Below, in pieces: positions 1 to 8,006 of a DNA stretch of 64,000 nucleotides. Location of the stretch: assembly GCA_023429995.1 (NCBI GenBank), contig JAEZCE010000041.1, forward strand, positions 1 to 64,000. The letters are read 5' to 3'. The notes beneath the pieces were generated by a model. It ran no database searches, was not told the DNA's origin, and saw only the letters and a program-made list of their open reading frames with translations. Position numbers and translations under genes: made by a program. The DNA is from Bacillota bacterium (GTDB taxonomy: Bacteria; Bacillota; UBA4882; UBA8346). The first letter of the stretch is position 1. Every line of letters begins with the position of its first letter.

Positions 1-345
1 CGAAGAACGGATTTCAGGGGTCGCCAGAGATGGTAGACGGCCGGAGAATGCCGGTCATTGCGTCGCTACTTAATTTTGCGGCGGGAAAGCGTTCCCCAAA
101 TCTTTTCGGAATGGAATCGTTTGTTTCTAAACGCCTCGCCCAAGGATGGCCCCACGGTTTAAAGCCCGACGGGGATTGGGTTTAGGGGTGATGTGGGGCA
201 GAGGGGGTGTTGTAGAAAGATATGGATATTTCTTTGTAATAATTGTTTCCGGATTTTTCAATATCATCAGGAATAATATTTTGAGGGACACGGATTGCGG
301 CGGCGATAGTTTGATTAAAATTGGGCCAACCCTCCAACTTGCTGT

Positions 346-459
346 GGCTGTCTAAAAAGCAATTTGAAATCAATAAGAAATACAATATATAGCTTCATCG
401 AATATGTCGGTTTCAATATATTGTATTTCTTTATCAGAAAATTCCCTTTTGGGACAGCC
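346..459 (-). repeat. 114-bp MITE-like repeat, family A copy 1
   Basis: The element is bounded by the inverted ends GGCTGTC (346-352) and GACAGCC (453-459). Inside are the complementary blocks AATACAATATAT and ATATTGTATTT. Read on the minus strand, it matches the element at 61893-62019 almost base for base along its whole length, including the order of internal blocks. It has no coding capacity. A miniature inverted-repeat element or a mobile hairpin/terminator unit is likely; a target duplication was not evident by eye. Confidence 0.75.
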
Positions 460-694
460 CCACGAAAGTTTTGGCTTCGTAGTATTGAAATCAAAGAGCC
501 GGCAGAAGTACGGGTCGGTTCTCTTTTGAGGGATTTCTGAATGGGTATTGGTTAGGCGTTGCGGGCTAGAGACACACCGCCGTCGTTTCAGGACAGCGGG
601 TGCAGGTTTAAATATCGCCGCCTGCTTAAAGTTTATGAACTATGATGCCTATAAATGAATGTCAGTATTATTGTCCACGGATTTCACCGGCTGA

Positions 695-909
695 GGTCCT
701 TTTGGAGCGGCCCAAAAGGACCCAAAAAGCCGCCGGGAACCAAGTTTCCCGGTCTCTCCTTTATCCCCGGCCATCTGTGGCCGGGGTTATAAAAGACGTT
801 TTTAGGGAAATCTTCGTCCTCCATGCAGGGACGCAAACATCGTGTTCGCGCCCTACCAGGTTTTTGCTTTCGATGGCGACCGCCTTTTTTCTTCCATGAA
901 AAGAGGCGG
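695..909. repeat. Tandem array of strong hairpins
   Basis: Several independent inverted repeats follow each other. There is an 11-bp perfect stem at 695-705/712-722, a 7-bp stem at 733-739/746-752, a 9-bp GC-rich stem with TCTG loop at 765-773/778-786, and an 11-bp stem with one G-U pair at 880-890/899-909. A weaker one lies near 830-855. The density is far above the rest of the window. It may be a structured non-coding RNA, a REP-like block or the remnant of a mobile element. Overlapping open frames on both strands are probably by-products of the palindromes. Confidence 0.6.
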
Positions 910-1293
910 CGCTTTTCGACATCGTGTCTCAAATGGCGGAATGAGGAGTTTGGGTTTAAAAGTATAAAAAGCGGAAGAAAAGTTAGGAGGGCCAGGAGGG
1001 GGAGGAGGGTATTGAAAAATGAAAGCCGATGGGATTGATTTGTAACAAAGATTGATGCGGGTGGATAGGGGTTTTTAACCCGGGTAAGGGATGAAACAGC
1101 CATGAGGCATGTTCAAGAACAGGATTTAACCCGGGGATTGAGGGCGAAGGGGTAAACAGGAAGTCGAAAATGAGTGACGGTTTTGAGGGTCCATGGATTT
1201 CATTAGGGCTGAGTGACTTTTTGAGAACAGTTAAAAAATTACTAAAATTGAAGACAAAAATAAGGTTTACCATGATAGAATAATTGTAATCGT

Positions 1294-1510
1294 AATAATT
1301 TTTCATCTATAGAGGTAACTGTTCCATCCATACCTGAACAACAGGAATTTGTCCAAATTTTGGACAGCCTGTTTGAAAAGGAACAAAAAGCAAAAGAACT
1401 TTGTGATGTTATCGATAAGATTGACTTGATGAAAAAGCAATTCTGGCCCGGGCTTTTCGGGGCTAGTAGGGTACTAATGACCCGAGTGAAGAGAGTGCGG
1501 TGGAACTGTT
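1294..1510 (+). pseudogene. Type I restriction specificity subunit (HsdS), C-terminal remnant
   Basis: Translation from about 1294 gives a sequence typical of the end of HsdS proteins: a PSIPEQQEFVQILDSL segment, then a coiled-coil stretch AKELCDVIDKIDLMKK. After the codon at 1435-1437 a one-base loss shifts the frame. In the next frame AILARAFRG continues at 1437-1463, is followed by two TAG stops (1464-1469) where Glu-Leu is expected, and resumes as GTNDPSEESAVELL. There is no upstream target-recognition domain and no hsdM or hsdR nearby. This is a dead fragment of a lost restriction-modification locus. Confidence 0.8.
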
Positions 1511-1713
1511 GTCAACCCTCCATCTTGGCTTCCGCGAATCCAGAGGATTGGACCTGAAGGGAGGAACGAAAGCGGTTTAAGTATGTTCCTTTAAAGCTTC
1601 CCCGGGAAATATGGCGGACAACTGCTGATTCCAAATGGTTTTTACGCTAACCTAAGGCTGGATGGAGTAAGAATTTGTTGACCCAATGAAAACTTACAGA
1701 TTTACAATTCGTT

Positions 1714-1769
1714 TCTCCCCTCGAGGGAGAAAGTGCGCCTCTATTAGAGGCGAAGAATGAGGGTTGACC
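1714..1769 (+). repeat. Double hairpin repeat preceding the DUF559 gene
   Basis: The first hairpin is TCTCCCCTCGAGGGAGA (1714-1730). The second is a perfect 7-bp stem CGCCTCT/AGAGGCG with ATT loop (1736-1752). They are followed by GAGGGTTGAC. The reverse complement of 1754-1769 matches 2121-2136 at the end of the DUF559 gene and 1511-1526 behind the hsdS remnant with about two mismatches each. Such hairpins next to DUF559 genes look like a small spreading cassette, though that is inference. Confidence 0.55.
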
Positions 1770-2141
1770 ATGTATGCCTCAATCGTTGATAGAGCAAAAG
1801 ATTTACGAAAAAGACAAACTGAAGCCGAAGCTGTATTGTGGGATGAATTACGGAAACGAAAATTGGGTGGCTATAAAATAAGACGGCAACATCCGCTTGG
1901 TTCTTACATTGCCGATTTCTATTGTCCCGAAAGGAAGCTGGTAATCGAAGTTGATGGCGGAATCCATGATGATGAGCAGGTTAAGGAGAATGATGAAATC
2001 CGGCAAAAAGCCGTTGAATTTTACGGGATTAAAGTGATTCGTTTTAGGAATGAAGATGTTTTTAGCCGGATGGAGTTTGTGCTGGATGAGATTGAAAGAA
2101 AGCTACTGAGTAGAAATTTCGTCAACCCTTCATCTTATTAA
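1770..2141 (+). CDS. DUF559 family endonuclease-like protein
   Basis: A 123-residue protein of the DUF559 family, related to very-short-patch repair and other PD-(D/E)XK nucleases. The family core is clear: KIRRQHPLGSYIADFYC followed by KLVIEVDGGIH, giving the Asp and Glu-x-Asp pattern expected of the metal-binding site, then VIRFRNEDV. The ATG at 1770 is chosen over the TTG at 1764; both are weakly preceded by GAGGG. The last codons (VNPSS) lie inside a copy of the short repeat also found before the gene, so the natural C-terminus may have been replaced by repeat sequence. It sits beside an HsdS remnant. DNA cleavage is inferred from the fold; no cellular role is established for most members. 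Confidence 0.8.
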   Translation: MYASIVDRAKDLRKRQTEAEAVLWDELRKRKLGGYKIRRQHPLGSYIADFYCPERKLVIEVDGGIHDDEQVKENDEIRQKAVEFYGIKVIRFRNEDVFSRMEFVLDEIERKLLSRNFVNPSSY

Positions 2142-2286
2142 AAATCCTAAAGTTATCAATATGGTAAAGGAATCTTTAAAGATTTAAAGTTGAACCGGAT
2201 TTATTCCGATACATAAAAGGATAATTCGTTTTTAGTAAGAATCATGCTTTAGCATTGCAGTGCTAAAGAAAAATGGAGCGATGGTT

Positions 2287-3111
2287 TTGAAAAAAGGCAG
2301 ACTCACTTTTTTAATAACAATCATCTTTTTTATCATAATCCCGCCGGCCTTGGGAGAGGAAAACCCCCTTGCCACCGCTGTTACTACCTTAGCCCGTACG
2401 ATTACCGGCCAATTTGGGGTTGTTGAGGCGAAAGTGGCGGCGGTAGATGGGGATAATATCTATTTAAATGTCGGCAAAAAACAATATGTCAGAGAAGAAA
2501 CGGAATATGAAATCCTTGCCGAAGGCGGACCGGTCAATGACCCGGTCAACCGGACCAAGCTTGGAACCGTTCAGACCCATGTAGCCGATATCCGGATCGT
2601 TGCGGTGAGGGATTCCTATTCCATCGGTCAGGTCATCGATCCGGTGCCCGACTCCAGTCCGATTCCGATTAAGCCCGGACAACTGGCTATTGAAAAGACC
2701 AAACAGTTTTCGATTGCGGTAGTCCAATTTGAGTACTTAAATTCCAAGGACATCACCACTCCCCGGGTGGCCCAGGAGCTGATGCTGAACGAACTGATCA
2801 ATTCCAGACGGTTTGCGGTGGCCGAAAGCGCAACCACGGCCAAGGTCGTTCAACAGTTATTATCGACCAATACGCCGGGGACAACGCCGGCTACACCGGA
2901 CACCATCGGGACCGTGCAATTTACCCGCAATCTGGGGAAAATGTTAGGCGTCGACTATATCATGTATGGCCAACTAACGGATCATCCCGGTTTTATGGAG
3001 TTGCAGTGCCGGGTTCACGATGTCAAGACCGGGGTGGGGATAGCCGCCGGGAGCACGCAAATTGTTCCCCAGGTTGTGAATCCTTCCCCCGGCGGGACGA
3101 ATAGCCGCTAA
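2287..3111 (+). CDS. Secreted FlgT/LpoB-like (CsgG-fold) protein
   Basis: The protein begins with a clear signal peptide (Lys-Lys-Gly-Arg followed by an Ile/Phe-rich core, probable cleavage after ALG). Residues about 30-130 resemble the small beta-barrel of flagellar assembly protein T: a GVVEAKVAAVDGDNIYLNVG stretch, then a Val/Ile-rich segment. From about 140 (FSIAVVQFEYLN) to 255 the pattern resembles the CsgG/LpoB/penicillin-binding-protein activator fold, with LGVDYIMYGQLTD near the end. TTG at 2287 is preferred because GGAG lies 8 bases upstream; an ATG at 2281 is too close to that site. It likely acts outside the membrane, perhaps on envelope assembly. No flagellar genes are adjacent, so function is open. 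Confidence 0.6.
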   Translation: MKKGRLTFLITIIFFIIIPPALGEENPLATAVTTLARTITGQFGVVEAKVAAVDGDNIYLNVGKKQYVREETEYEILAEGGPVNDPVNRTKLGTVQTHVADIRIVAVRDSYSIGQVIDPVPDSSPIPIKPGQLAIEKTKQFSIAVVQFEYLNSKDITTPRVAQELMLNELINSRRFAVAESATTAKVVQQLLSTNTPGTTPATPDTIGTVQFTRNLGKMLGVDYIMYGQLTDHPGFMELQCRVHDVKTGVGIAAGSTQIVPQVVNPSPGGTNSR

Positions 3112-3202
3112 AAGACTTCCCGTAGAGTACAGAAGACGACCTCAAACAAAGAGGATAATATTTCCAAACGGCGAATTCGTTCTCATCTGATTTTGGGCGG
3201 GG

Positions 3203-4546
3203 ATGCTTGTGAAAAAATTCTTGTGTTTTCTGATAATGGCTGCCCTGATTGGGGCTTGTGTTTACGGCTGGAGCCGCAATGCCGGAAGATTGCCCGAAAA
3301 ACTCGTTAAGTGGTATCAATCCTCAACCGGACGTCTTTCTTCAAGGGCCAACCGGGAAACGATTAAAAAACCGGCCCCTTTTCGTAAGGATACGAAACCA
3401 ACCCGGCAAAGTTCCCGGTCTGTGCCTGCTCAAACCGTGGACCGGCGGGAGACGGTTCCGGCGGTAACTTTGGCCGCGGTGGGCGATGTCGATATGCACA
3501 TGCCGATTGTGGATTCAGCTTTGAATCCTTCCGACCAAACCTACGATTTCCGGACGATTTTTAGTGAGATCCGCCCCGAACTCCAAAGCGCCGATTTTGC
3601 AACCGGAGTGCTGGAAACCCAATTGGGAGAGCCCGGTGAAAAATATACCGGCTATCCGGAATTCCGCTCTCCCCAAGCTCTAGCGGATGCCTTAAAGTGG
3701 GCCGGATTGAAATTGGTATTTACCGCCCACAATCATTCCTTAGACCAAGGGGCGGGGGGCTTGATAAAAACCTTGCGTTATTTGGAAAAAATCGATTTGC
3801 CCTATGCCGGTTGCCGTTATCAGGAAAAGGGCAAATCTTACCGGATAGTGGATTGTAAAGGGATTCGGCTGGGATTTTTGTCCTATACCTCTTTTACAAA
3901 CGATCATCCTCTTCCCTCCGGCCGGGAATGGATGGTCAATATGATGGACCGCCAAAAGGCGCTTCAAGAGATTCAGGAAGTGAAAGAGGCCGGGGCGGAC
4001 TGCATCATCGCCGCCGTTCATACCGGAGTGGAATATCAGCGGATACCCTCCAAGGAGCAGCGGGAATTGTGCGATTGGCTGATTGGCTCGGGAGTGGATA
4101 TCGTTTTGGGAAGCCATGTTCACGTGGTTCAGCCCTTGGAAAAACGGAGCCGTTACGATCCCGTCCGGATGGCGGAGCGGGATGGTTTTGTGGCCTATTC
4201 TTTGGGAAACCTACTTTCCAATCAGCGCTGGCGTTACAGCGATTATGGATTGATGGTCAAATTTTTACTGACCAAGAAAACAGAGGGTCCGGGAGTCGGC
4301 ATCACCCTAACCGAGTATATGCCCTTATGGGTTAACCGCTATTTGGAACATGGAAAGAATCGTTACCGGATTATCAAGGTAACCGGCCCGGAGTACCGGG
4401 GAAACGATCCGACGGTTGATGAGGCCGCCCGGCGAAGGATGGGGGAGGTTTTCGCTGAAACCCGGGAATTGATGAATCCTTGGACTCAAGGGGAGCCGCC
4501 CGAGTTACAAGATCCCTTCAGTTCGGCCGGAGTCAAGGGTTTTTAA
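3203..4546 (+). CDS. CapA/PgsA-family metallophosphatase-like protein
   Basis: A 447-residue protein with an N-terminal membrane anchor (residues 5-22) and a Ser/Thr/Arg-rich linker to about 85. The rest is the CapA (poly-gamma-glutamate biosynthesis, PGA_cap) metallophosphatase-like domain. Family motifs are present in order: AAVGDVDMHM, VLETQLGE, FTAHNHSLDQG, IIAAVHTGVEY, VLGSHVHVVQP and YSLGNLLS. The His and Asp residues of the dinuclear metal site appear intact. No capB or capC genes accompany it, so a general envelope role is as likely as polyglutamate export. Its stop overlaps the end of the convergent TtcA-like gene by 4 bases. Confidence 0.85.
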   Translation: MLVKKFLCFLIMAALIGACVYGWSRNAGRLPEKLVKWYQSSTGRLSSRANRETIKKPAPFRKDTKPTRQSSRSVPAQTVDRRETVPAVTLAAVGDVDMHMPIVDSALNPSDQTYDFRTIFSEIRPELQSADFATGVLETQLGEPGEKYTGYPEFRSPQALADALKWAGLKLVFTAHNHSLDQGAGGLIKTLRYLEKIDLPYAGCRYQEKGKSYRIVDCKGIRLGFLSYTSFTNDHPLPSGREWMVNMMDRQKALQEIQEVKEAGADCIIAAVHTGVEYQRIPSKEQRELCDWLIGSGVDIVLGSHVHVVQPLEKRSRYDPVRMAERDGFVAYSLGNLLSNQRWRYSDYGLMVKFLLTKKTEGPGVGITLTEYMPLWVNRYLEHGKNRYRIIKVTGPEYRGNDPTVDEAARRRMGEVFAETRELMNPWTQGEPPELQDPFSSAGVKGF

Positions 4547-5340
4547 GGACAGCCCGGTTTTCCTTTTTTGGAAATTTTACGGATTGGGTGATGTTCCAAT
4601 GCAGCCGGCCAAAGCTCCTGCGGTTTACCGGTCCTCATGGCCGAAGCCAGGTGATGGAATACCGCCTCGTTATTTTGGCAGAGAGATCGGATTAAATCCT
4701 TGGTGGCGGCCCGCTGGGTATGGCCTGCCACCCCGCAAGGAGCCGGAACGGGTTTGAAATGAATCAGCGGGAGCATCTCAATGATTTCCCTTTCCCGGAA
4801 ATAGACCAGGGGCCGGATGGATGTTAGGCCGGTCCTTTGTAAGTCCGTTCTGGGAAGGAACGTTTTAATCTGGCCGGAGTATAGGATGCTCATTAAAAAG
4901 GTTTCCACAGCATCGTCGTAATGATGAGCCAGGGCGACCCGGTTATAGTTGTTGTTTTTGGCGAAACGGTTCATCGCTCCCCGGCGCAAAAAGGAGCAAG
5001 TTGCGCAAGGGCCTTCGGGATTGGACTCTGAGAAAGCATATTTGGCGATTTCGGTTTTCATGACCTGAAATGGCACATCCAGGAATTTACAAAACTCGCT
5101 TAAGGATTGAAAATCAAAATCGCCTTCAAAACCGAGGTCGATGGTTAGAGCTCCGAGTTCAAAAGGGATAATCCGGTGTTTTTTCAAAATGCTCAAAGCA
5201 TATAATAGGAAGGCGCTATCTTTGCCGCCGGAAAAACCGACCAACACCCGGTCCCCCGGATCGATAAGCCGGAATTCACGGATGGCTCTTAGTATTTTTT
5301 GGACGGCGGTCTTGGGTAAAGTTAATTTTTGATTGTCCAT
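4543..5340 (-). CDS. TtcA-family tRNA thiolation ATPase
   Basis: A PP-loop ATPase of the TtcA/TilS superfamily (265 residues). The ATP pyrophosphatase P-loop SGGKDS lies at about residues 37-42. A CATC pair near 118 and a further Cys in PAPCGVAGHTQR (near 210) match the three cysteines that hold the iron-sulfur cluster in TtcA-type enzymes. HHYDDAVETF is the second ATP-site motif. The family makes 2-thiocytidine in tRNA or related thiolations. The exact substrate here is uncertain because Bacillota carry several TtcA-like paralogues. Confidence 0.8.
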   Translation of the reverse strand: MDNQKLTLPKTAVQKILRAIREFRLIDPGDRVLVGFSGGKDSAFLLYALSILKKHRIIPFELGALTIDLGFEGDFDFQSLSEFCKFLDVPFQVMKTEIAKYAFSESNPEGPCATCSFLRRGAMNRFAKNNNYNRVALAHHYDDAVETFLMSILYSGQIKTFLPRTDLQRTGLTSIRPLVYFREREIIEMLPLIHFKPVPAPCGVAGHTQRAATKDLIRSLCQNNEAVFHHLASAMRTGKPQELWPAALEHHPIRKISKKGKPGCP

Positions 5341-5402
5341 GAAGTCACCTTTGTTTCGTTGTTCGATAAGGAATGAATTTATCCATGAAAGGGGAAACCA
5401 CG

Positions 5403-5597
5403 ATGAAACGTTTATATCGTTCGCAATCCAAGGTATTGGGCGGTGTTTGCGGCGGACTTGCCGAATATCTTGATGTTGATCCGGTGCTTATCCGGGTCAT
5501 TACGGCCATTGCTTTGTTTTTTACATGTTGTACGATTTTACCGGTCTATCTCATTGCCTGGCTCATTATGCCGGAGAGACCGGCAGGAGTAGAATAA
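5403..5597 (+). CDS. PspC domain membrane protein
   Basis: A 64-residue protein made of one PspC domain: RLYRSQSKVLGGVCGGLAEY, DVDPVLIRVI, then one hydrophobic helix and the closing WLIMPERP. The ATG at 5403 is chosen because AAAGGGG lies just upstream and the translation matches the family start; the ATG at 5373 would add ten unlikely residues. Small PspC proteins sit in the cytoplasmic membrane and are linked to envelope-stress responses. It is divergent from the TtcA-like gene and stands alone. Confidence 0.85.
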   Translation: MKRLYRSQSKVLGGVCGGLAEYLDVDPVLIRVITAIALFFTCCTILPVYLIAWLIMPERPAGVE

Positions 5598-5670
5598 GCA
5601 ATCATAATAATCGGCGGTTGTTTCTTGAAGTTTGGCAATCAGAACGTTTCATAACGGCGGCTAAAAATAA

Positions 5671-5711
5671 AAAATTCCGGCGGTTTTGTTACCAGGGAGC
5701 GCCAGAATTTT
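5671..5711. terminator. Bidirectional terminator between pspC and mbl
   Basis: AAAATTCCGGCG (5671-5682) pairs with CGCCAGAATTTT (5700-5711), a 12-bp stem with one mismatch and A/T runs on both sides. It lies between convergent genes. Confidence 0.7.
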
Positions 5712-5734
5712 GGTTTCTATGATTCCGATTTGGA

Positions 5735-6769
5735 TTATATCGAGCGGCTGCCGACAATGAGGTTGTTGCGGATAGAGTCAAAGCCCTCGTTTTCCAATAT
5801 TTTACCGGTTCCCAAAGCCACGCAGGAAAGGGGATCTTCGGCGAGATGAATCGGAATTCCCGTTTCCTCCGCCAGTAACCGGGTAAATCCGTGCAATAAT
5901 GATCCGCCGCCCGTCATGACGATTCCCTTATCAACGATGTCGGAGGCCAATTCCGGGGGAGTGCGTTCCAAAACGGATTTGATTCCGTCGATAATGGATG
6001 TAATGGGTTCCGATAAGGCTTGGAAAGAATCGGTCGAAGTAAATTTGATGGTTCGGGGTAAGCCGGTAACCAAATCGCGGCCGCGAATCTCCACCGATTT
6101 TCCTTCCCCTTCGGGATAAGCCGAACCGATTTGAATCTTAACGTCTTCCGCAGTACGCTCTCCGACCATCATGTTATACATCTTTTTGATGTAACGGATG
6201 ATCGCTTCGTCAAATTTATCTCCGCCGACCCGAAGAGATTCGCTGACCACAATACCGCCTAAGGAAATAATTGCAATATCCGTTGTTCCACCGCCGATAT
6301 CCACCACCATATTTCCATTGGCTTCGGTGATATTGAGTCCGGCGCCGATAGCGGCCGCCATGGGTTCTTCGATTAGGTAAGTTTTTTTAGCCCCTGCCTG
6401 CATTGCAGCCTCAAGGACAGCTCTTTTTTCAACACTGGTTACTCCGGAGGGGACGCAAACAACAACTTGGGGCCGGAATAAACGGGGTTTGGGGGATACT
6501 CTTTCGATAAAATACTTCAACATGGTTTCGGTAATGTCATAATCGGCAATAACACCATCACGGAGCGGTCTGATCGCCACGATGTTGCCAGGAGTTCGTC
6601 CAATCATTTGACGGGCTTCTTCCCCAACGGCTAAAATTTTGTTGTTATCTTTTTGCAGCGCCACGACCGATGGTTCCCGAATGACAATACCCTGGTTTTT
6701 AACATAAACCAATACACTGGCTGTGCCCAAATCCACGCCGATATCAGTTATCAGATTCCGAAAATTCAA
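5735..6769 (-). CDS. mbl: MreB/Mbl actin-like cell-shape protein
   Basis: A bacterial actin homologue of the MreB/Mbl family. The phosphate-1 loop DIGVDLGTASVLVYVK starts near residue 8. DIGGGTTDIAIISLGG is phosphate-2, and GIVMTGGGSLLHG is the adenosine loop. The family polymerises along the membrane and guides cell-wall synthesis. The name mbl is favoured over mreB because the gene follows spoIIID, the gene order known from Bacillus subtilis. TTG at 6769 is preferred: a G6 run lies 8 bases upstream and the protein then begins as family members do; an open frame extends further to 6799. About 344 residues. Confidence 0.88.
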   Translation of the reverse strand: MNFRNLITDIGVDLGTASVLVYVKNQGIVIREPSVVALQKDNNKILAVGEEARQMIGRTPGNIVAIRPLRDGVIADYDITETMLKYFIERVSPKPRLFRPQVVVCVPSGVTSVEKRAVLEAAMQAGAKKTYLIEEPMAAAIGAGLNITEANGNMVVDIGGGTTDIAIISLGGIVVSESLRVGGDKFDEAIIRYIKKMYNMMVGERTAEDVKIQIGSAYPEGEGKSVEIRGRDLVTGLPRTIKFTSTDSFQALSEPITSIIDGIKSVLERTPPELASDIVDKGIVMTGGGSLLHGFTRLLAEETGIPIHLAEDPLSCVALGTGKILENEGFDSIRNNLIVGSRSI

Positions 6770-6826
6770 GAAAAAAGCCCCCCAACTAGATGCTTCCAAA
6801 TTTTACTTAATTTTAGTTCTACAGTT

Positions 6827-7117
6827 CTACGTTTTTTTTGTATATCCTCCTTTTTTTGTCGTTATTTCAACTTTTGTTTGATATTTCCTTTTTGTAGCTT
6901 CGCCGCCCCGAATATGACGTTCGGATTTATTAATCTCTAATATCCGTTTTACTTCCACCGCTAAATTATGGTTGATATCCGGCAATCTTTCGGTGACATC
7001 TTTATGAACCGTGCTTTTGCTGACTCCAAAAAATCTGGCCGCCTGTCTTACGGTGGCCTGTTGGTCGGCTATGTAATGGCTGAGGTCAAGCACTCTTTTC
7101 TGAATATAATCCTTCAA
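6827..7117 (-). CDS. spoIIID: Sporulation regulator SpoIIID
   Basis: A small helix-turn-helix protein with the SpoIIID hallmark ARFFGVSKSTVHKDVTERLP (about residues 28-47) and HIRGGEATKRKY near 68-79. SpoIIID is the mother-cell DNA-binding protein that switches genes between the SigE and SigK stages. TTG at 7117 is preferred because GGGGGG precedes it and the product then begins Met-Lys-Asp-Tyr-Ile like the family; a GTG at 7126 is an alternative. The downstream mbl gene is close and probably cotranscribed. A SigE-like promoter is visible upstream. Confidence 0.93.
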   Translation of the reverse strand: MKDYIQKRVLDLSHYIADQQATVRQAARFFGVSKSTVHKDVTERLPDINHNLAVEVKRILEINKSERHIRGGEATKRKYQTKVEITTKKGGYTKKT

Positions 7118-7145
7118 TCCCCCCACCCTTCCATGTTTTTATTAC

Positions 7146-7175
7146 ATGTATATGGACGGGGAAAGGGGATTATGA
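7146..7175 (-). promoter_or_regulatory. Possible SigE-type promoter for spoIIID
   Basis: On the minus strand TCATAAT (7169-7175) and CATATACAT (7146-7154) are separated by 14 bases, the spacing of SigE promoters. The -35 fits well and the -10 about six of eight positions. spoIIID is SigE-dependent in Bacillus, so the assignment is plausible but unproven. Confidence 0.4.
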
Positions 7176-7180
7176 TTTAA

Positions 7181-7912
7181 TTAATCGGTCAGACCCGGAA
7201 CCAATTTTTGCGGATCCAGCGCCTGCCCGTCGTGGTAAATCCCAAAGTGGAAACTGGGTATGGCGGGGTCGCATCCTTTGGCGTCGCTGGTCCCGATGAT
7301 GACGCCTTTAATAACGGCCTGTCCTTCTTTTACCATAATGGTTGCCAGATTGCTGTAAATACTTGTCCACCCGTCACCGTGGTTAACCGTTACCGAATAA
7401 GTTCCGTCCTCGGACATCCGGGTTTTTTCTATGGTCCCCGCCGCCGCCGCAATAATGTTGCTTCCGGGCGGCATTCCGATGTCGACTCCGGTATGCAGCC
7501 GCCAGGAGTTGCCGGATTCGAACCAATCAAAGCCCTGAACGATTTGTCCCGATGCCGGACGGCTAAAAACAACGGGATCAAAAACCGGCCCCTTTTGAAG
7601 ATTTTGGGAGGTTTGCAATTGACGTTTCAAACGTTTCAATTGGAGCTCCAAGGTTTCACGGGATTGAACCTGATTTGTTTGGGGGAATGTATTCTTTTGC
7701 CAGGTTTTCAATTTTTGAAAGCCATGACCGGGCCCCCATAGATAAAGACCCAAACAAAAAGCCAATCCATAAAGGGGCCAATATTTTAAAGCCAGGAAAG
7801 GCCGGGCGTTTTGATAAAGAATGCCGGCTGTTTTTTTACAATAAGCACTGCCATGAAGGAACCAAGCCTTTAATTTTGATTTTGGGTTTTCAAAGGGTTT
7901 GCTTTTTTTCAA
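7181..7912 (-). CDS. SpoIIQ-like M23 (LytM) domain protein
   Basis: A 243-residue protein with one membrane helix (about 41-59), a coiled-coil stretch (85-105) and an M23 peptidase domain to the end. Position between spoIID and spoIIID points to SpoIIQ, the forespore membrane half of the engulfment channel that binds SpoIIIAH. The zinc ligands His140 and Asp144 (RLHTGVDIG) and His222 are present. The other His of the usual HxH motif is replaced by Ser220 (PSFHFG), so peptidase activity is doubtful. TTG at 7912 is chosen: GAGGTGATAG lies just upstream. The longer open frame to 8089 would overlap spoIID. Confidence 0.8.
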   Translation of the reverse strand: MKKSKPFENPKSKLKAWFLHGSAYCKKTAGILYQNARPFLALKYWPLYGLAFCLGLYLWGPGHGFQKLKTWQKNTFPQTNQVQSRETLELQLKRLKRQLQTSQNLQKGPVFDPVVFSRPASGQIVQGFDWFESGNSWRLHTGVDIGMPPGSNIIAAAAGTIEKTRMSEDGTYSVTVNHGDGWTSIYSNLATIMVKEGQAVIKGVIIGTSDAKGCDPAIPSFHFGIYHDGQALDPQKLVPGLTD

Positions 7913-8006
7913 GACTATCACCTCGGGTGTAGTCTTTGTCTTTCCAGGAAAAATTATCCGCTTTTGCTTCCCGAAAAGGCGCTCTGTGCCTAAAATGATT
8001 TGATTT

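Larger units (their letters stand above)
1..1293. other. Gene-free segment at window start
   Basis: No open reading frame here has both a good ribosome-binding site and protein-like composition. The longer open frames lie over GC-rich hairpins or low-complexity sequence and look like chance. The segment contains one copy of a 114-bp repeat (346-459) and a run of strong hairpins (695-909), listed separately. It reads as decayed or accessory intergenic DNA. Confidence 0.6.

Noticed and set aside
146..355. 69-codon plus-strand open frame
   Set aside because: No ribosome site, low-complexity Gly/Val start, and it runs into the repeat A end.
684..1103. 139-codon minus-strand open frame
   Set aside because: It spans the hairpin array, has no good ribosome site, and its composition follows the palindromes.
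7208..7741. 177-codon plus-strand open frame opposite the SpoIIQ-like gene
   Set aside because: Shadow of the real minus-strand gene; no family resemblance.
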